5,611 bases of DNA from Methanocalculus sp. (GTDB lineage: Archaea; Halobacteriota; Methanomicrobia; Methanomicrobiales; Methanocorpusculaceae): positions 1 through 5,611 of the forward strand of contig NZ_JARVGN010000118.1 of assembly GCF_029762515.1 (NCBI RefSeq), given 5' to 3'. Below are positions 1 through 5,611 of the stretch, in pieces (position 1 is the first letter of the stretch; every line of letters begins with the position of its first letter). The notes under the pieces are model-generated. The model searched no databases. It saw only the letters and a list, made by a program, of their open reading frames with translations, and had not been told where the DNA came from. Made by a program: the position numbers and the translations under genes.

Positions 1-1
1 G

Positions 2-184
2 AACTTCTTCTCGTGGCTCGGCTTCTCCATCCCTGATGTTGCGATCACCTCGTGGGTGGGGGAGAATGACGAGGATACTACCCGCGACTGGGAGAAGATT
101 GAGGGAAACCCCTACACACAGGAGGATCTTGAGAATATGGTGCACAGTTCCCTCCGCCTCTCATGCTCGCTAAAGGGGATCTGA
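2..184 (+). CDS. C-terminal fragment of an unrecognised protein
   Basis: An open frame runs in from the left edge and gives 60 residues before a TGA at 182-184; the start lies outside the window. The peptide begins NFFSWLGFSIPD, continues with an acidic, tryptophan-containing stretch (SWVGENDEDTTRDWEKI) and ends in a probable helix (TQEDLENMVHSSLRL) followed by SCSLKGI. Its composition looks like a real soluble protein, and the stop sits just before the stop of the convergent transporter gene, as expected for a gene end. I do not recognise the family. A vague resemblance to the C-terminal part of flavodoxin/NADPH-dependent FMN reductase-like proteins is a guess only. It is the only plus-strand gene in the window. 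Confidence 0.65.
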   Translation, partial: NFFSWLGFSIPDVAITSWVGENDEDTTRDWEKIEGNPYTQEDLENMVHSSLRLSCSLKGI

Positions 185-212
185 TTCTCCCATCAGTTGC
201 CAACACGCCTCG

Positions 213-1841
213 TTATTCTGGCTGAGGTATCTCTTCCCAGAGCTGAGAGTACTCCTCAGTCAGCTTCCTGATATCCCTGATCTTCCCGTTGGCTGCTTCA
301 AGGATGGAAAGGACCTCGAGGTACCGGGAATCACCGCTCTCATTCAGCTGTGCAATACGCTTCAGGTAGAGTGAGTATTCAAGGTTTAATGCACGCTGGA
401 GTTCGATGTCCCGTGCACGGAGAGAATTGATTGTTTCCTTATTTGAATGGGGGAAGTTTTTTGCGAGCTCCTGGATATTGCCATCAAATATACGGTAAAT
501 CCCACGCATCGCTTCAACCTGTCCTTTTGGAAACGGAGTTCCTTTTCTGTGGGCATTGCGGCCGACTTTTGCCAGATCACGAGCGAGATCACCGAGCCGT
601 TCAAGCTCATTTGAGATCCTGACAAGGAGCACTGTCTTCTTTCCCTCAGTCTCGGGCAGTGCCTGCCTTGAGAGGACGAATACCGCTTTCTCAATCTCCT
701 CATCGATATAGTCATTGACAAGTTCCAGTTTCCCTGCCTTCTGGTATACACGGGGTGGTTTTGCTGCATCAAATACAGAGATTGCAGCATCAAATGCCCG
801 ATGCGTAATCTCATAGAGGTATTGAACCTCCTTTTCAATGAGGGGCAGCACTTCACCGGGCGACTCCGGCATATCCTTTCGAAGTGCAACGGTTCGGAAG
901 AGAATCTCTTCCTCTTCGCCGGGAACAGCACGGATGACGAGACGGGCAAATGGGTGCAGTGCAACAATAAAGATCCCGGAGGCGACGACATTGAAGACAA
1001 GATGGGCATTTGCCACCTGTTGCGCCTCTGTTCCCCCGATCAAGGCGATCAAATCAACAAATGGCCCCAAAAATGGAAGAATCAGAAGCACACCCCCGAT
1101 ATTAAAGATGGTATGGGCAGCCGCCGCCCTGCGTGCATAGAGGTCGAGACCGCGTGATGCAAAGAGTGCCGTTGTCGTGGATCCGATATTTGCGCCGAGG
1201 AGGAAGGGAATCGCCTCGGGCATCGTGATCATGCCCTGCTGGGCGAGGATGACGACGAGACCGGTTGTGACAGAGCTTGACTGGAATGCGGTTGTCACCA
1301 GGAACCCGACAAAGATGGCAAGGGGGAGAAAAGCGATGCCGCCGAGGAGTTCAAGGACCAGTGGATCGTTTTTGTAGGGATCGATCCCTTCATTGACGAG
1401 TGTCAGCCCGAAGAAGACGAGACCGAAGTAGAAGAGCGGTTTTCCAAGGAACCTGTATCTCCCGCCGATAAGCCCGATCAGAAACCCGGCAATGATGAAG
1501 GCCGGGCCAAATGAGGTGAGTTTAAACGCAACAAGCTGGGAGGTGATGGTGGTTCCGATATTTGAGCCGATGATGATACCAAGGCTCTGGACAAACGAGA
1601 TTGTCCCGGCATTAACCAGGTTGATGGCGATCACCGTCGTCGCTGCACTTGACTGTACCAGTGCGGTGATCCCTGCACCAAGCAGGAGGCCTTTGTAGCG
1701 ATTGGTTGTCAGATCTCCAAGGATGGTGGCAAACCGCCCCCGTGCAACAGCCAGGATCTCTTTGCTGAAGTTCTCAATACCAAAGAGGAAGAGGATTACT
1801 CCCGGAACAACAGTGAAGATCAGCTCCCAGGTGGCAACCAT
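213..1841 (-). CDS. Na+/phosphate cotransporter family protein (NptA-type) with C-terminal PhoU-like domain
   Basis: A 542-residue membrane protein predicted to import inorganic phosphate with sodium across the cytoplasmic membrane. Residues 1 to about 305 are hydrophobic with roughly eight or nine membrane segments. They carry the duplicated signature of the Na/Pi-cotransporter family: QSSAATT (63-69) with GSNIGTTIT (92-100) in the first repeat, and QSSSVTTG (187-194) with GANIGSTTTA (216-225) in the second. Residues about 330-530 are a charged, helical PhoU-like cytoplasmic domain with NELERLGDLARDL (411-423), a form of the PhoU E-R-x-x-D metal-binding motif. This domain order and length are usual for bacterial and archaeal NptA-like proteins. 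The ATG at 1841 lies just before the first membrane segment and no other in-frame start is suitable. No SD precedes it; a TATA-like T-rich element lies about 30 bases upstream. Phosphate is the family substrate; the actual ion is inferred. No other phosphate genes are nearby. Confidence 0.92.
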   Translation of the reverse strand: MVATWELIFTVVPGVILFLFGIENFSKEILAVARGRFATILGDLTTNRYKGLLLGAGITALVQSSAATTVIAINLVNAGTISFVQSLGIIIGSNIGTTITSQLVAFKLTSFGPAFIIAGFLIGLIGGRYRFLGKPLFYFGLVFFGLTLVNEGIDPYKNDPLVLELLGGIAFLPLAIFVGFLVTTAFQSSSVTTGLVVILAQQGMITMPEAIPFLLGANIGSTTTALFASRGLDLYARRAAAAHTIFNIGGVLLILPFLGPFVDLIALIGGTEAQQVANAHLVFNVVASGIFIVALHPFARLVIRAVPGEEEEILFRTVALRKDMPESPGEVLPLIEKEVQYLYEITHRAFDAAISVFDAAKPPRVYQKAGKLELVNDYIDEEIEKAVFVLSRQALPETEGKKTVLLVRISNELERLGDLARDLAKVGRNAHRKGTPFPKGQVEAMRGIYRIFDGNIQELAKNFPHSNKETINSLRARDIELQRALNLEYSLYLKRIAQLNESGDSRYLEVLSILEAANGKIRDIRKLTEEYSQLWEEIPQPE

Positions 1842-1866
1842 AGCAAAAGAATGATGGATTGTTCAG

Positions 1867-1874
1867 AATAAAAA
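1867..1874 (-). promoter_or_regulatory. Possible TATA box for the phosphate transporter gene
   Basis: On the minus strand the 38-base gap between argB and the transporter holds TTTTTATT, spanning about -33 to -26 relative to the ATG at 1841. No SD lies between it and the ATG. This spacing would suit an archaeal promoter giving a leaderless or nearly leaderless mRNA. The same T-rich run directly follows the argB stop and could equally be an archaeal oligo-T termination signal for the arginine operon, or both. Confidence 0.35.
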
Positions 1875-1879
1875 GGAAT

Positions 1880-2749
1880 CTATCCCCGGATCATTGTTCC
1901 AACACCAAGATCGGTGAAGAGTTCGAGGATGAGGTTATGCGGGGCATTGCCGTTGATGATATGGCAGCGCTCGACTCCATTTCTGGATGCATAGATGCAT
2001 GCGCCGAGTTTTGGGATCATGCCTCCCTGGATGGTACCGTCTGCGATCATTGACTCCACTTCGGCCAGGGTGAGCCGGTGGTAGATCTTCGTGCGTGACA
2101 GATCCATCACGCCATCAACATCGGTGAGCGATACAAGCTTGCCTGCATCAAGTGCCACGGCAAGCTCGCCTGCCATCGTGTCTGCATTGATATTGAGGTT
2201 ATTTCCCGCCTCATCGATTGCAAGCGGTGAGATGACCGGGATATAGCCCGAATCAAGCAGAGTCCTGAGGAGACCGGGATTTACCCGCTGGATCTCACCG
2301 ACAAACCCGAGATCCACCTCTTCCTCGCGATCCTCGATCATCACCTTCTGGGCATCCATCTTCCGTGCGATGACAAGGTTCCCGTCGTTTCCGGATATCC
2401 CGACACCACGGGCGCCGTTCTGTGCTATCAACGAGACGATGGTGTTGCTGATCTTTCCGGCAAGCACCATCATCGCGATCTCAAGGGTGTCCTGATCAGT
2501 AACCCGGAGCCCGGCAACAAACTTCGGCTCTTTGCCCATCGCCTTCATCTTCTCGGTGATCTCCGGTCCTCCGCCATGCACGAGCACTACCCGCATCCCG
2601 ATGTAGTGGAGGAGGACGGCATCCTCGATGACGGTGTTCATGATCGCCGGATCGACCATCGCATGGCCGCCGAGCTTGATCACGATCGTCTTTCCATGGA
2701 ACTGCCTGATATAGGGGAGTGCCTCCATCAGGACGTCTTCGCGTTTCAT
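1880..2749 (-). CDS. argB: Acetylglutamate kinase
   Basis: Cytoplasmic enzyme that phosphorylates N-acetyl-L-glutamate with ATP, the second step of arginine synthesis. The 289-residue length is normal for the amino-acid kinase family. Visible motifs are IKLGGHAM with Lys25 near the phosphates, HGGGPEI (58-64) in the glycine-rich substrate loop, GLRVTD (80-85), NLNINAD (184-190) for substrate binding, SLTDVDGV (207-214) and GGMIPKL with Lys247. The N-terminal segment (VLMEALPYIRQFHGK, 6-20) and the C-terminal end (HNLILELFTDLGVGTMI) resemble arginine-inhibited hexameric kinases such as those of Pseudomonas and Thermotoga, so feedback inhibition by arginine is likely (inferred from resemblance). 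The ATG at 2749 overlaps the argJ TGA in an ATGA junction. The sequence just upstream has no convincing SD, so translation is probably coupled to argJ. The stop is TAG at 1880-1882. Confidence 0.97.
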   Translation of the reverse strand: MKREDVLMEALPYIRQFHGKTIVIKLGGHAMVDPAIMNTVIEDAVLLHYIGMRVVLVHGGGPEITEKMKAMGKEPKFVAGLRVTDQDTLEIAMMVLAGKISNTIVSLIAQNGARGVGISGNDGNLVIARKMDAQKVMIEDREEEVDLGFVGEIQRVNPGLLRTLLDSGYIPVISPLAIDEAGNNLNINADTMAGELAVALDAGKLVSLTDVDGVMDLSRTKIYHRLTLAEVESMIADGTIQGGMIPKLGACIYASRNGVERCHIINGNAPHNLILELFTDLGVGTMIRG

Positions 2750-3891
2750 GTCGTATACTTCCCATTAATCTCTACGTACTTCTCGGTTAAATCACAACCC
2801 CATGCGGTTGCCTCGCCTTCCCCGGAATCGAGATCAATCGAAAAGACGACCGTATCACCCTTCATCGCCGCCTTTGCTGCTTCAAGATCGGCAGTGATCT
2901 CTCCTTTCCTGACAAGCGGGGTCTTCCCTTCACCTGTTCCAATCCAGAGGGAAAGATCCGGGATCTCAAAATCCACTCCTGCATATCCGGCTGCAGCGAC
3001 AACCCGGCCCCAGTTTGGATCCTGGCCATAGACTGCGGTCTTGACAAGGGGGCTTGTCACGACGGTTTTTGCAATCTTGCCTGCATCTTCTTCGGTTCGT
3101 GCTCCGGAGACGATCACTTCGATCAATTTCGTCGCACCTTCACCGTCCCGTGCAATTGCCTGTGCAAGCTGAATACATGCGGCAGTCAGGCTCTCTTCAA
3201 CCTCATTAATGGGAACTTTTCCTGCCTCACCTGTCGCTGTCAGGAAGACGCAGTCGTTTGTTGAGACATCGCCATCAACGACGATCCGGTTGAAACTTCG
3301 TGATACGGCCCTTTTGAGGATTGCATTGAGATCGTTCTGTGATACTTCCGCATCCGTATAGATGAACCCGAGCATCGTCGCCATATTCGGGGCGATCATG
3401 CCGCTTCCTTTCGCGATCCCGCCGACAGAAAATCCATTGCCCTGAACAAGAGCATGTTTCTCCACAAGATCGGTCGTCATGATCGCCCTGGCTGCCTGTA
3501 CCTCAGCCTCTTCAGAGGATGAGAGTGTAAGAGATCCCGCCTGCTTTTCAATAAGATCGAGGTTCAGGTACCTCCCGATGACACCGGTGCTTGCCACCCC
3601 GACACGCATCGGATCAATCCCAAGTGCCTCTCCGCCGATCTCGGCCATCCTGATTCCATCCTCCATGCCCCGCCTGCCGGTATAGGCATTTGCACACCCG
3701 GAATTTGCGATGATTCCTTCGAGGCTGTTCTTCCTCATCCGCTCTGCCATCAGGTCGATGACGGGTGCCCGTGCCTTATTCTGGGTAAAGACTGCGGCAG
3801 AATTTCCCGATGCCTTTATGAGCGCAAGCCCGTATTTCCCCTCTTTTATACCGGCGGCAGTTACACCGGCGACGCCACAAATACTCTTCAC
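2746..3891 (-). CDS. argJ: Glutamate N-acetyltransferase / ornithine acetyltransferase
   Basis: Transfers the acetyl group from N2-acetylornithine to glutamate, yielding ornithine and recycling acetylglutamate. The 381 residues match the family length. The proenzyme cleaves itself before the threonine of a conserved ATML motif, here Ala171-Thr172 in APNMATMLG; Thr172 becomes the N-terminal nucleophile of the beta chain. Other family signatures are NSGCANA (63-69), STGVIG (101-106, whose Thr-Gly corresponds to the oxyanion-hole pair), DGDVSTNDC (206-214), GEGATKL (250-256), DPNWGRV (291-297) and a C-terminal DLTEKYVEINGKY. The start is GTG at 3891, four bases into an overlap with the CBS gene stop (GTGA). 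A strong SD (GGAGG) sits 10 bases before it and the protein begins exactly at the family's usual N-terminus. Whether it can also use acetyl-CoA (bifunctional form) cannot be read from the sequence; the characterised Methanocaldococcus enzyme is monofunctional. Confidence 0.97.
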   Translation of the reverse strand: MKSICGVAGVTAAGIKEGKYGLALIKASGNSAAVFTQNKARAPVIDLMAERMRKNSLEGIIANSGCANAYTGRRGMEDGIRMAEIGGEALGIDPMRVGVASTGVIGRYLNLDLIEKQAGSLTLSSSEEAEVQAARAIMTTDLVEKHALVQGNGFSVGGIAKGSGMIAPNMATMLGFIYTDAEVSQNDLNAILKRAVSRSFNRIVVDGDVSTNDCVFLTATGEAGKVPINEVEESLTAACIQLAQAIARDGEGATKLIEVIVSGARTEEDAGKIAKTVVTSPLVKTAVYGQDPNWGRVVAAAGYAGVDFEIPDLSLWIGTGEGKTPLVRKGEITADLEAAKAAMKGDTVVFSIDLDSGEGEATAWGCDLTEKYVEINGKYTT

Positions 3892-4373
3892 TCCGCCTCA
3901 TCCTCCTTCTTCTTTCCAATCCCCTCGATGATATCCGCACGGGTTACGATCCCGGCAAGTACTCCATCCCTGAGGACAGGTAAGCGGGCAATACCTTCAC
4001 GGAGCATCAGCCGTGCTGCCTCCTCAATCGTATCCTCAGCCTCGATGGTGATGATCGGATAGCTCATCACGGATCTGACCGGGCGTGATCCAATATCCGA
4101 AAGAGCTTCCTTGGTCTTTTCCCAGTTGAAGAACTCGCGGATCGGGATCTCTATCACTTCAAGAGGGGATGGGAGCCAGAGGTCTTCGCTTGGCCCTTTC
4201 ACCGAGAGGAGTGCAAGGATATCGGATTCGGTGATCATCCCGATTAAGTTCTCTCTATCCATCACCGGGAGTCCGCCGATCTTCTTCTCACGGATTATTC
4301 GCGATGCTTCGCGGATCGTATCCTCTGCCTGGATCGTCACCGGGTTTTTCGTCATAACTGCTTCTACATTCAT
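3888..4373 (-). CDS. Two-CBS-domain protein in the arginine operon
   Basis: A 161-residue soluble protein made of a pair of CBS domains (a Bateman module) with no fused enzyme, transporter or DNA-binding domain. The first spans about residues 1-57 (VMTKNPVTI, IREKKIGGLPV, IGMITESDIL) and the second about 98-151 (VRSVMSYPIITI, LREGIARLPV, AGIVTRADII). The two E/R-[SA]-D-I elements are the usual place for ribose or phosphate contacts, so adenine-nucleotide or S-adenosylmethionine binding is plausible but not shown. An unusual linker of about 40 residues joins the domains. The tail is highly charged (KKKEDEAE). The ATG at 4373 was chosen over one 54 bases upstream because a GAGGT SD precedes it by 7 bases and the CBS fold begins there; the longer form adds low-complexity residues read from inside argC. 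It is 10 bases from the argC stop and overlaps argJ by 4, so it is co-transcribed with arginine genes. A regulatory role in arginine synthesis is inference from position. Confidence 0.93.
   Translation of the reverse strand: MNVEAVMTKNPVTIQAEDTIREASRIIREKKIGGLPVMDRENLIGMITESDILALLSVKGPSEDLWLPSPLEVIEIPIREFFNWEKTKEALSDIGSRPVRSVMSYPIITIEAEDTIEEAARLMLREGIARLPVLRDGVLAGIVTRADIIEGIGKKKEDEAE
3902..3906 (-). promoter_or_regulatory. Ribosome binding site of argJ (supports the GTG start)
   Basis: On the minus strand GGAGG lies 10 bases before the GTG of argJ, inside the last codons of the CBS gene, with a second GAGG at 3896-3899 about 4 bases before the start. This settles GTG at 3891 as the start despite its overlap with the preceding stop codon. 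Confidence 0.7.
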
Positions 4374-4380
4374 TGGAAAT

Positions 4381-4385
4381 ACCTC
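4381..4385 (-). promoter_or_regulatory. Ribosome binding site of the CBS-domain gene (decides its start)
   Basis: On the minus strand GAGGT lies 7 bases before the ATG at 4373 and overlaps the TGA stop of argC by two bases. It favours this ATG over the in-frame upstream ATG at 4427, and the tight packing suggests translational coupling to argC. Confidence 0.7.
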
Positions 4386-5376
4386 ATGGTGTGGCTGATG
4401 GGAAGAGGAGTCCTGTTGTCTCTTCAAGCCCGCAGATAATATTCATGTTCTGGACTGCCTGCCCGGCTGCTCCTTTCATCAGGTTATCGATTGCTGATAT
4501 GGCGACGATCCGCCTGCCCCCCTCTTCAACCTCAAAGGCGATATCACAGAAGTTTGTTCCCCGCACAAACCCGAGTTTTGGTGCCTGGAGCCGGATGAAG
4601 GGCTCATTCCGGTACATGTGTTCAAACCGCCGCCTGACCTCGTCGGTAGTGACAGGGCGCTCGGTGATGATGTGGGCGGTTGTCAGGATGCCCCGGGTCA
4701 CCGGAACAAGGTGCGGGGTGAAATGGACGCTGGCCTGAGATCCGAGGCGGGAGATCTCAAGCTGCATCTCAGAGAGATGGCGATGTTGTGTCCATTTGTA
4801 TGGATTGATATTATCTGCAACATTGGGGTAATGGGTCGTCTCGGAGACGGTGTCTCCAGCTCCGGATACGCCGGTCTTTGAATCAAAGATGATCGTCCTC
4901 GCCAGATCTGCAACCGGGGCTGCTGCCAGTGTTGCTCCGGTTGGGAAACAGCCGGGATTTGCGACGAACGTTGCTCCGCGTACCTCGTCACGGTGGAGTT
5001 CCGGGATGCCATATGGCGCTTCAAAGTATGCAGTATGGGAAACGCCGTAGACATCTTCATAGATTGATTGCGGAAGCCGATAGTCTGCTGAGAGATCAAT
5101 TGTTTTTATCCCGCGTGAATGGAGTGAGCCTGCATACTGCATTGCTACAGTATGGGGAACAGCCAGAAAGACAACATCGGCATCGACATCATCTACATCA
5201 GGGTTTGTATAGGTGAGATCAACAAAACCCTTCAGATGGGGTTGATCCCGGCTGATCGGTGTCCCTTCAAGTTTTCGGGACGTGGCACAGGTGAGTTCGG
5301 TATCGGGATGGAGGGTAAGGAGCCGCATCAGGTCTCCACCCGCATAACCGGATGCTCCGATGATCGCAATATCCAT
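4384..5376 (-). CDS. argC: N-acetyl-gamma-glutamyl-phosphate reductase
   Basis: Reduces N-acetylglutamyl phosphate with NADPH to N-acetylglutamate 5-semialdehyde, the third step of arginine synthesis, in the cytoplasm. The 330 residues fit the longer (type 1) ArgC class. The N-terminus holds the dinucleotide-binding loop GASGYAGGDLMRLL (7-20). VFLAVPH (69-75) and IDLSADYR (93-100) are typical of the family. The catalytic cysteine is Cys143 in NPGCFPTG, and TPHLVPVTRG (220-229) supplies the catalytic histidine, probably His222. GVSGAGD (169-175) and the C-terminal DNLMKGAAGQAVQNMN (298-313) are further family hallmarks. The ATG at 5376 starts directly before the first strand of the Rossmann fold; an ATG four bases upstream is out of frame. 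No SD precedes it, but a TATA-like box is well placed for a leaderless transcript. It is the first gene of the argC-CBS-argJ-argB operon, and its product acts directly after ArgB. Confidence 0.97.
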   Translation of the reverse strand: MDIAIIGASGYAGGDLMRLLTLHPDTELTCATSRKLEGTPISRDQPHLKGFVDLTYTNPDVDDVDADVVFLAVPHTVAMQYAGSLHSRGIKTIDLSADYRLPQSIYEDVYGVSHTAYFEAPYGIPELHRDEVRGATFVANPGCFPTGATLAAAPVADLARTIIFDSKTGVSGAGDTVSETTHYPNVADNINPYKWTQHRHLSEMQLEISRLGSQASVHFTPHLVPVTRGILTTAHIITERPVTTDEVRRRFEHMYRNEPFIRLQAPKLGFVRGTNFCDIAFEVEEGGRRIVAISAIDNLMKGAAGQAVQNMNIICGLEETTGLLFPSATP

Positions 5377-5397
5377 ACATGCTATCTTGCAGAGCTT

Positions 5398-5405
5398 GGA
5401 TAAAG
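5398..5405 (-). promoter_or_regulatory. Probable TATA box of the arginine operon
   Basis: In the 53-base gap before argC the minus strand reads CTTTATCC, with TTTAT at -28 to -24 from the argC ATG. Archaeal TATA boxes are normally centred near -26 from the transcription start, so transcription would begin at or very near the ATG. That agrees with the absence of any SD. The match to the TTTATA consensus is partial. Confidence 0.45.
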
Positions 5406-5416
5406 GGTTTTACCCT
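5404..5416. repeat. 13-base hyphenated palindrome touching the argC TATA-like box
   Basis: On the minus strand AGGGT and ACCCT form perfect 5-base arms around AAA. The element overlaps the upstream end of the TATA-like box, where transcription factor B recognition or a repressor operator would lie. Read as RNA it gives a small 5-pair hairpin followed by TTTAT, so it could instead help end transcription of the upstream ADP-ribosylglycohydrolase gene. The arms are short enough that chance is a real alternative. Confidence 0.35.
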
Positions 5417-5429
5417 GTTGGGCTGATGG

Positions 5430-5611
5430 CTACTCTGCCCCACCGGGAATCGGGTGTCCTGTCCGCCTGAGGAGGTCGATTCCGAGTTGTTCGATCGCAT
5501 CGCGCGATTCCAGTTGTTCGAGGAGATCTTGTGGCAGACCGCCTTTGCCTAATTTTGCGCCGATATATGCTCCGCAGATGAATGCTATTGTATCCGTATT
5601 TCCTCCGGCTT
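5430..5611 (-). CDS. ADP-ribosylglycohydrolase family protein, C-terminal fragment
   Basis: An open frame enters from the right edge and ends at TAG (5430-5432) after 59 complete residues; most of the protein lies outside the window. It begins AGGNTDTIAFICGAYIGAKLG, the C-terminal metal-binding and helix signature of the DraG/ADP-ribosylglycohydrolase family (usually GGDTDTIA), followed by GLPQDLLEQLE and a helix with IEQLGIDLLRR. These hydrolases remove ADP-ribose from proteins or small molecules using two magnesium ions bound by acidic residues. Here the first aspartate of the usual G-G-D-T-D-T is Asn (codon AAT) while the second Asp and the following Thr remain. It lies on the same strand as the arginine operon, 53 bases before argC, with a candidate promoter between, so it is probably a separate unit. 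The target molecule is unknown. Confidence 0.85.
   Translation of the reverse strand, partial: AGGNTDTIAFICGAYIGAKLGKGGLPQDLLEQLESRDAIEQLGIDLLRRTGHPIPGGAE

Noticed and set aside
386..1009. Long second minus-strand open frame within the transporter gene, and plus-strand frames opposite it
   Set aside because: They lie wholly within the well-supported transporter gene, have no family motifs, and are rich in Ser/Arg/Cys as expected of shadow frames.
1862..1873. Imperfect palindrome ATTCTGAACAAT (minus strand) upstream of the transporter gene as an operator
   Set aside because: Only about two thirds of the bases are symmetric, which is near chance for AT-rich sequence.
2576..3031. Plus-strand open frame of 151 codons over the argB-argJ junction
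   Set aside because: It is antisense to two unmistakable enzymes, and its sequence is rich in His and Ser without motifs.
4374..4427. N-terminal extension of the CBS protein from an upstream in-frame ATG
   Set aside because: The added 18 residues are low-complexity (runs of S, H and Q) read from inside the end of argC, and a good SD sits before the later ATG where the CBS fold begins.
5267..5500. Minus-strand open frame of 77 codons across the argC upstream region
   Set aside because: It overlaps the end of the ADP-ribosylglycohydrolase gene and the start of argC in another frame, and its peptide has no recognisable features.

Overview
The window looks like a piece of an archaeal chromosome, most likely from a Euryarchaeon of the methanogen type (Methanomicrobiales is my best guess). 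The signs are a GC content of roughly half, Shine-Dalgarno (SD) sites of the GGAGG/GAGGT type at internal operon genes, TATA-like boxes about 26-30 bases before the ATG of the two genes that seem to start transcripts, and an argC / CBS-protein / argJ / argB gene order. I recall that order from methanogens but could not check it. There are no RNA genes, mobile elements, CRISPR arrays or long repeats.

Layout, left to right. Positions 2-184 hold the last 60 residues of an unrecognised plus-strand gene. It converges, over a 28-base gap, on a minus-strand gene (213-1841) for an NptA-type Na+/phosphate cotransporter-family protein with a C-terminal PhoU-like domain. All remaining genes are also on the minus strand and read right to left: the C-terminal end of an ADP-ribosylglycohydrolase-family protein (5430-5611), then argC (4384-5376), a two-CBS-domain protein (3888-4373), argJ (2746-3891) and argB (1880-2749). 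The transporter gene follows argB after 38 bases.

The four middle genes form a compact operon, with a 10-base gap and then two 4-base stop/start overlaps (GTGA and ATGA). ArgB, ArgC and ArgJ cover three steps of arginine synthesis through N-acetylated intermediates: phosphorylation of N-acetylglutamate, reduction to the semialdehyde, and transfer of the acetyl group from N-acetylornithine back to glutamate (the cyclic route). The transaminase (ArgD) and the steps from ornithine to arginine are not in the window. The ArgB sequence resembles arginine-inhibited kinases, which fits a cyclic pathway. The CBS protein inside the operon has no known enzymatic role in the pathway and is the most interesting item as a possible nucleotide-sensing partner.

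The 53-base gap before argC holds a TATA-like box placed for a leaderless transcript, directly abutted by a 13-base hyphenated palindrome that could be an operator or a small terminator hairpin for the upstream gene. Otherwise this is an ordinary metabolic region, and I see no evidence of a wholly new system.
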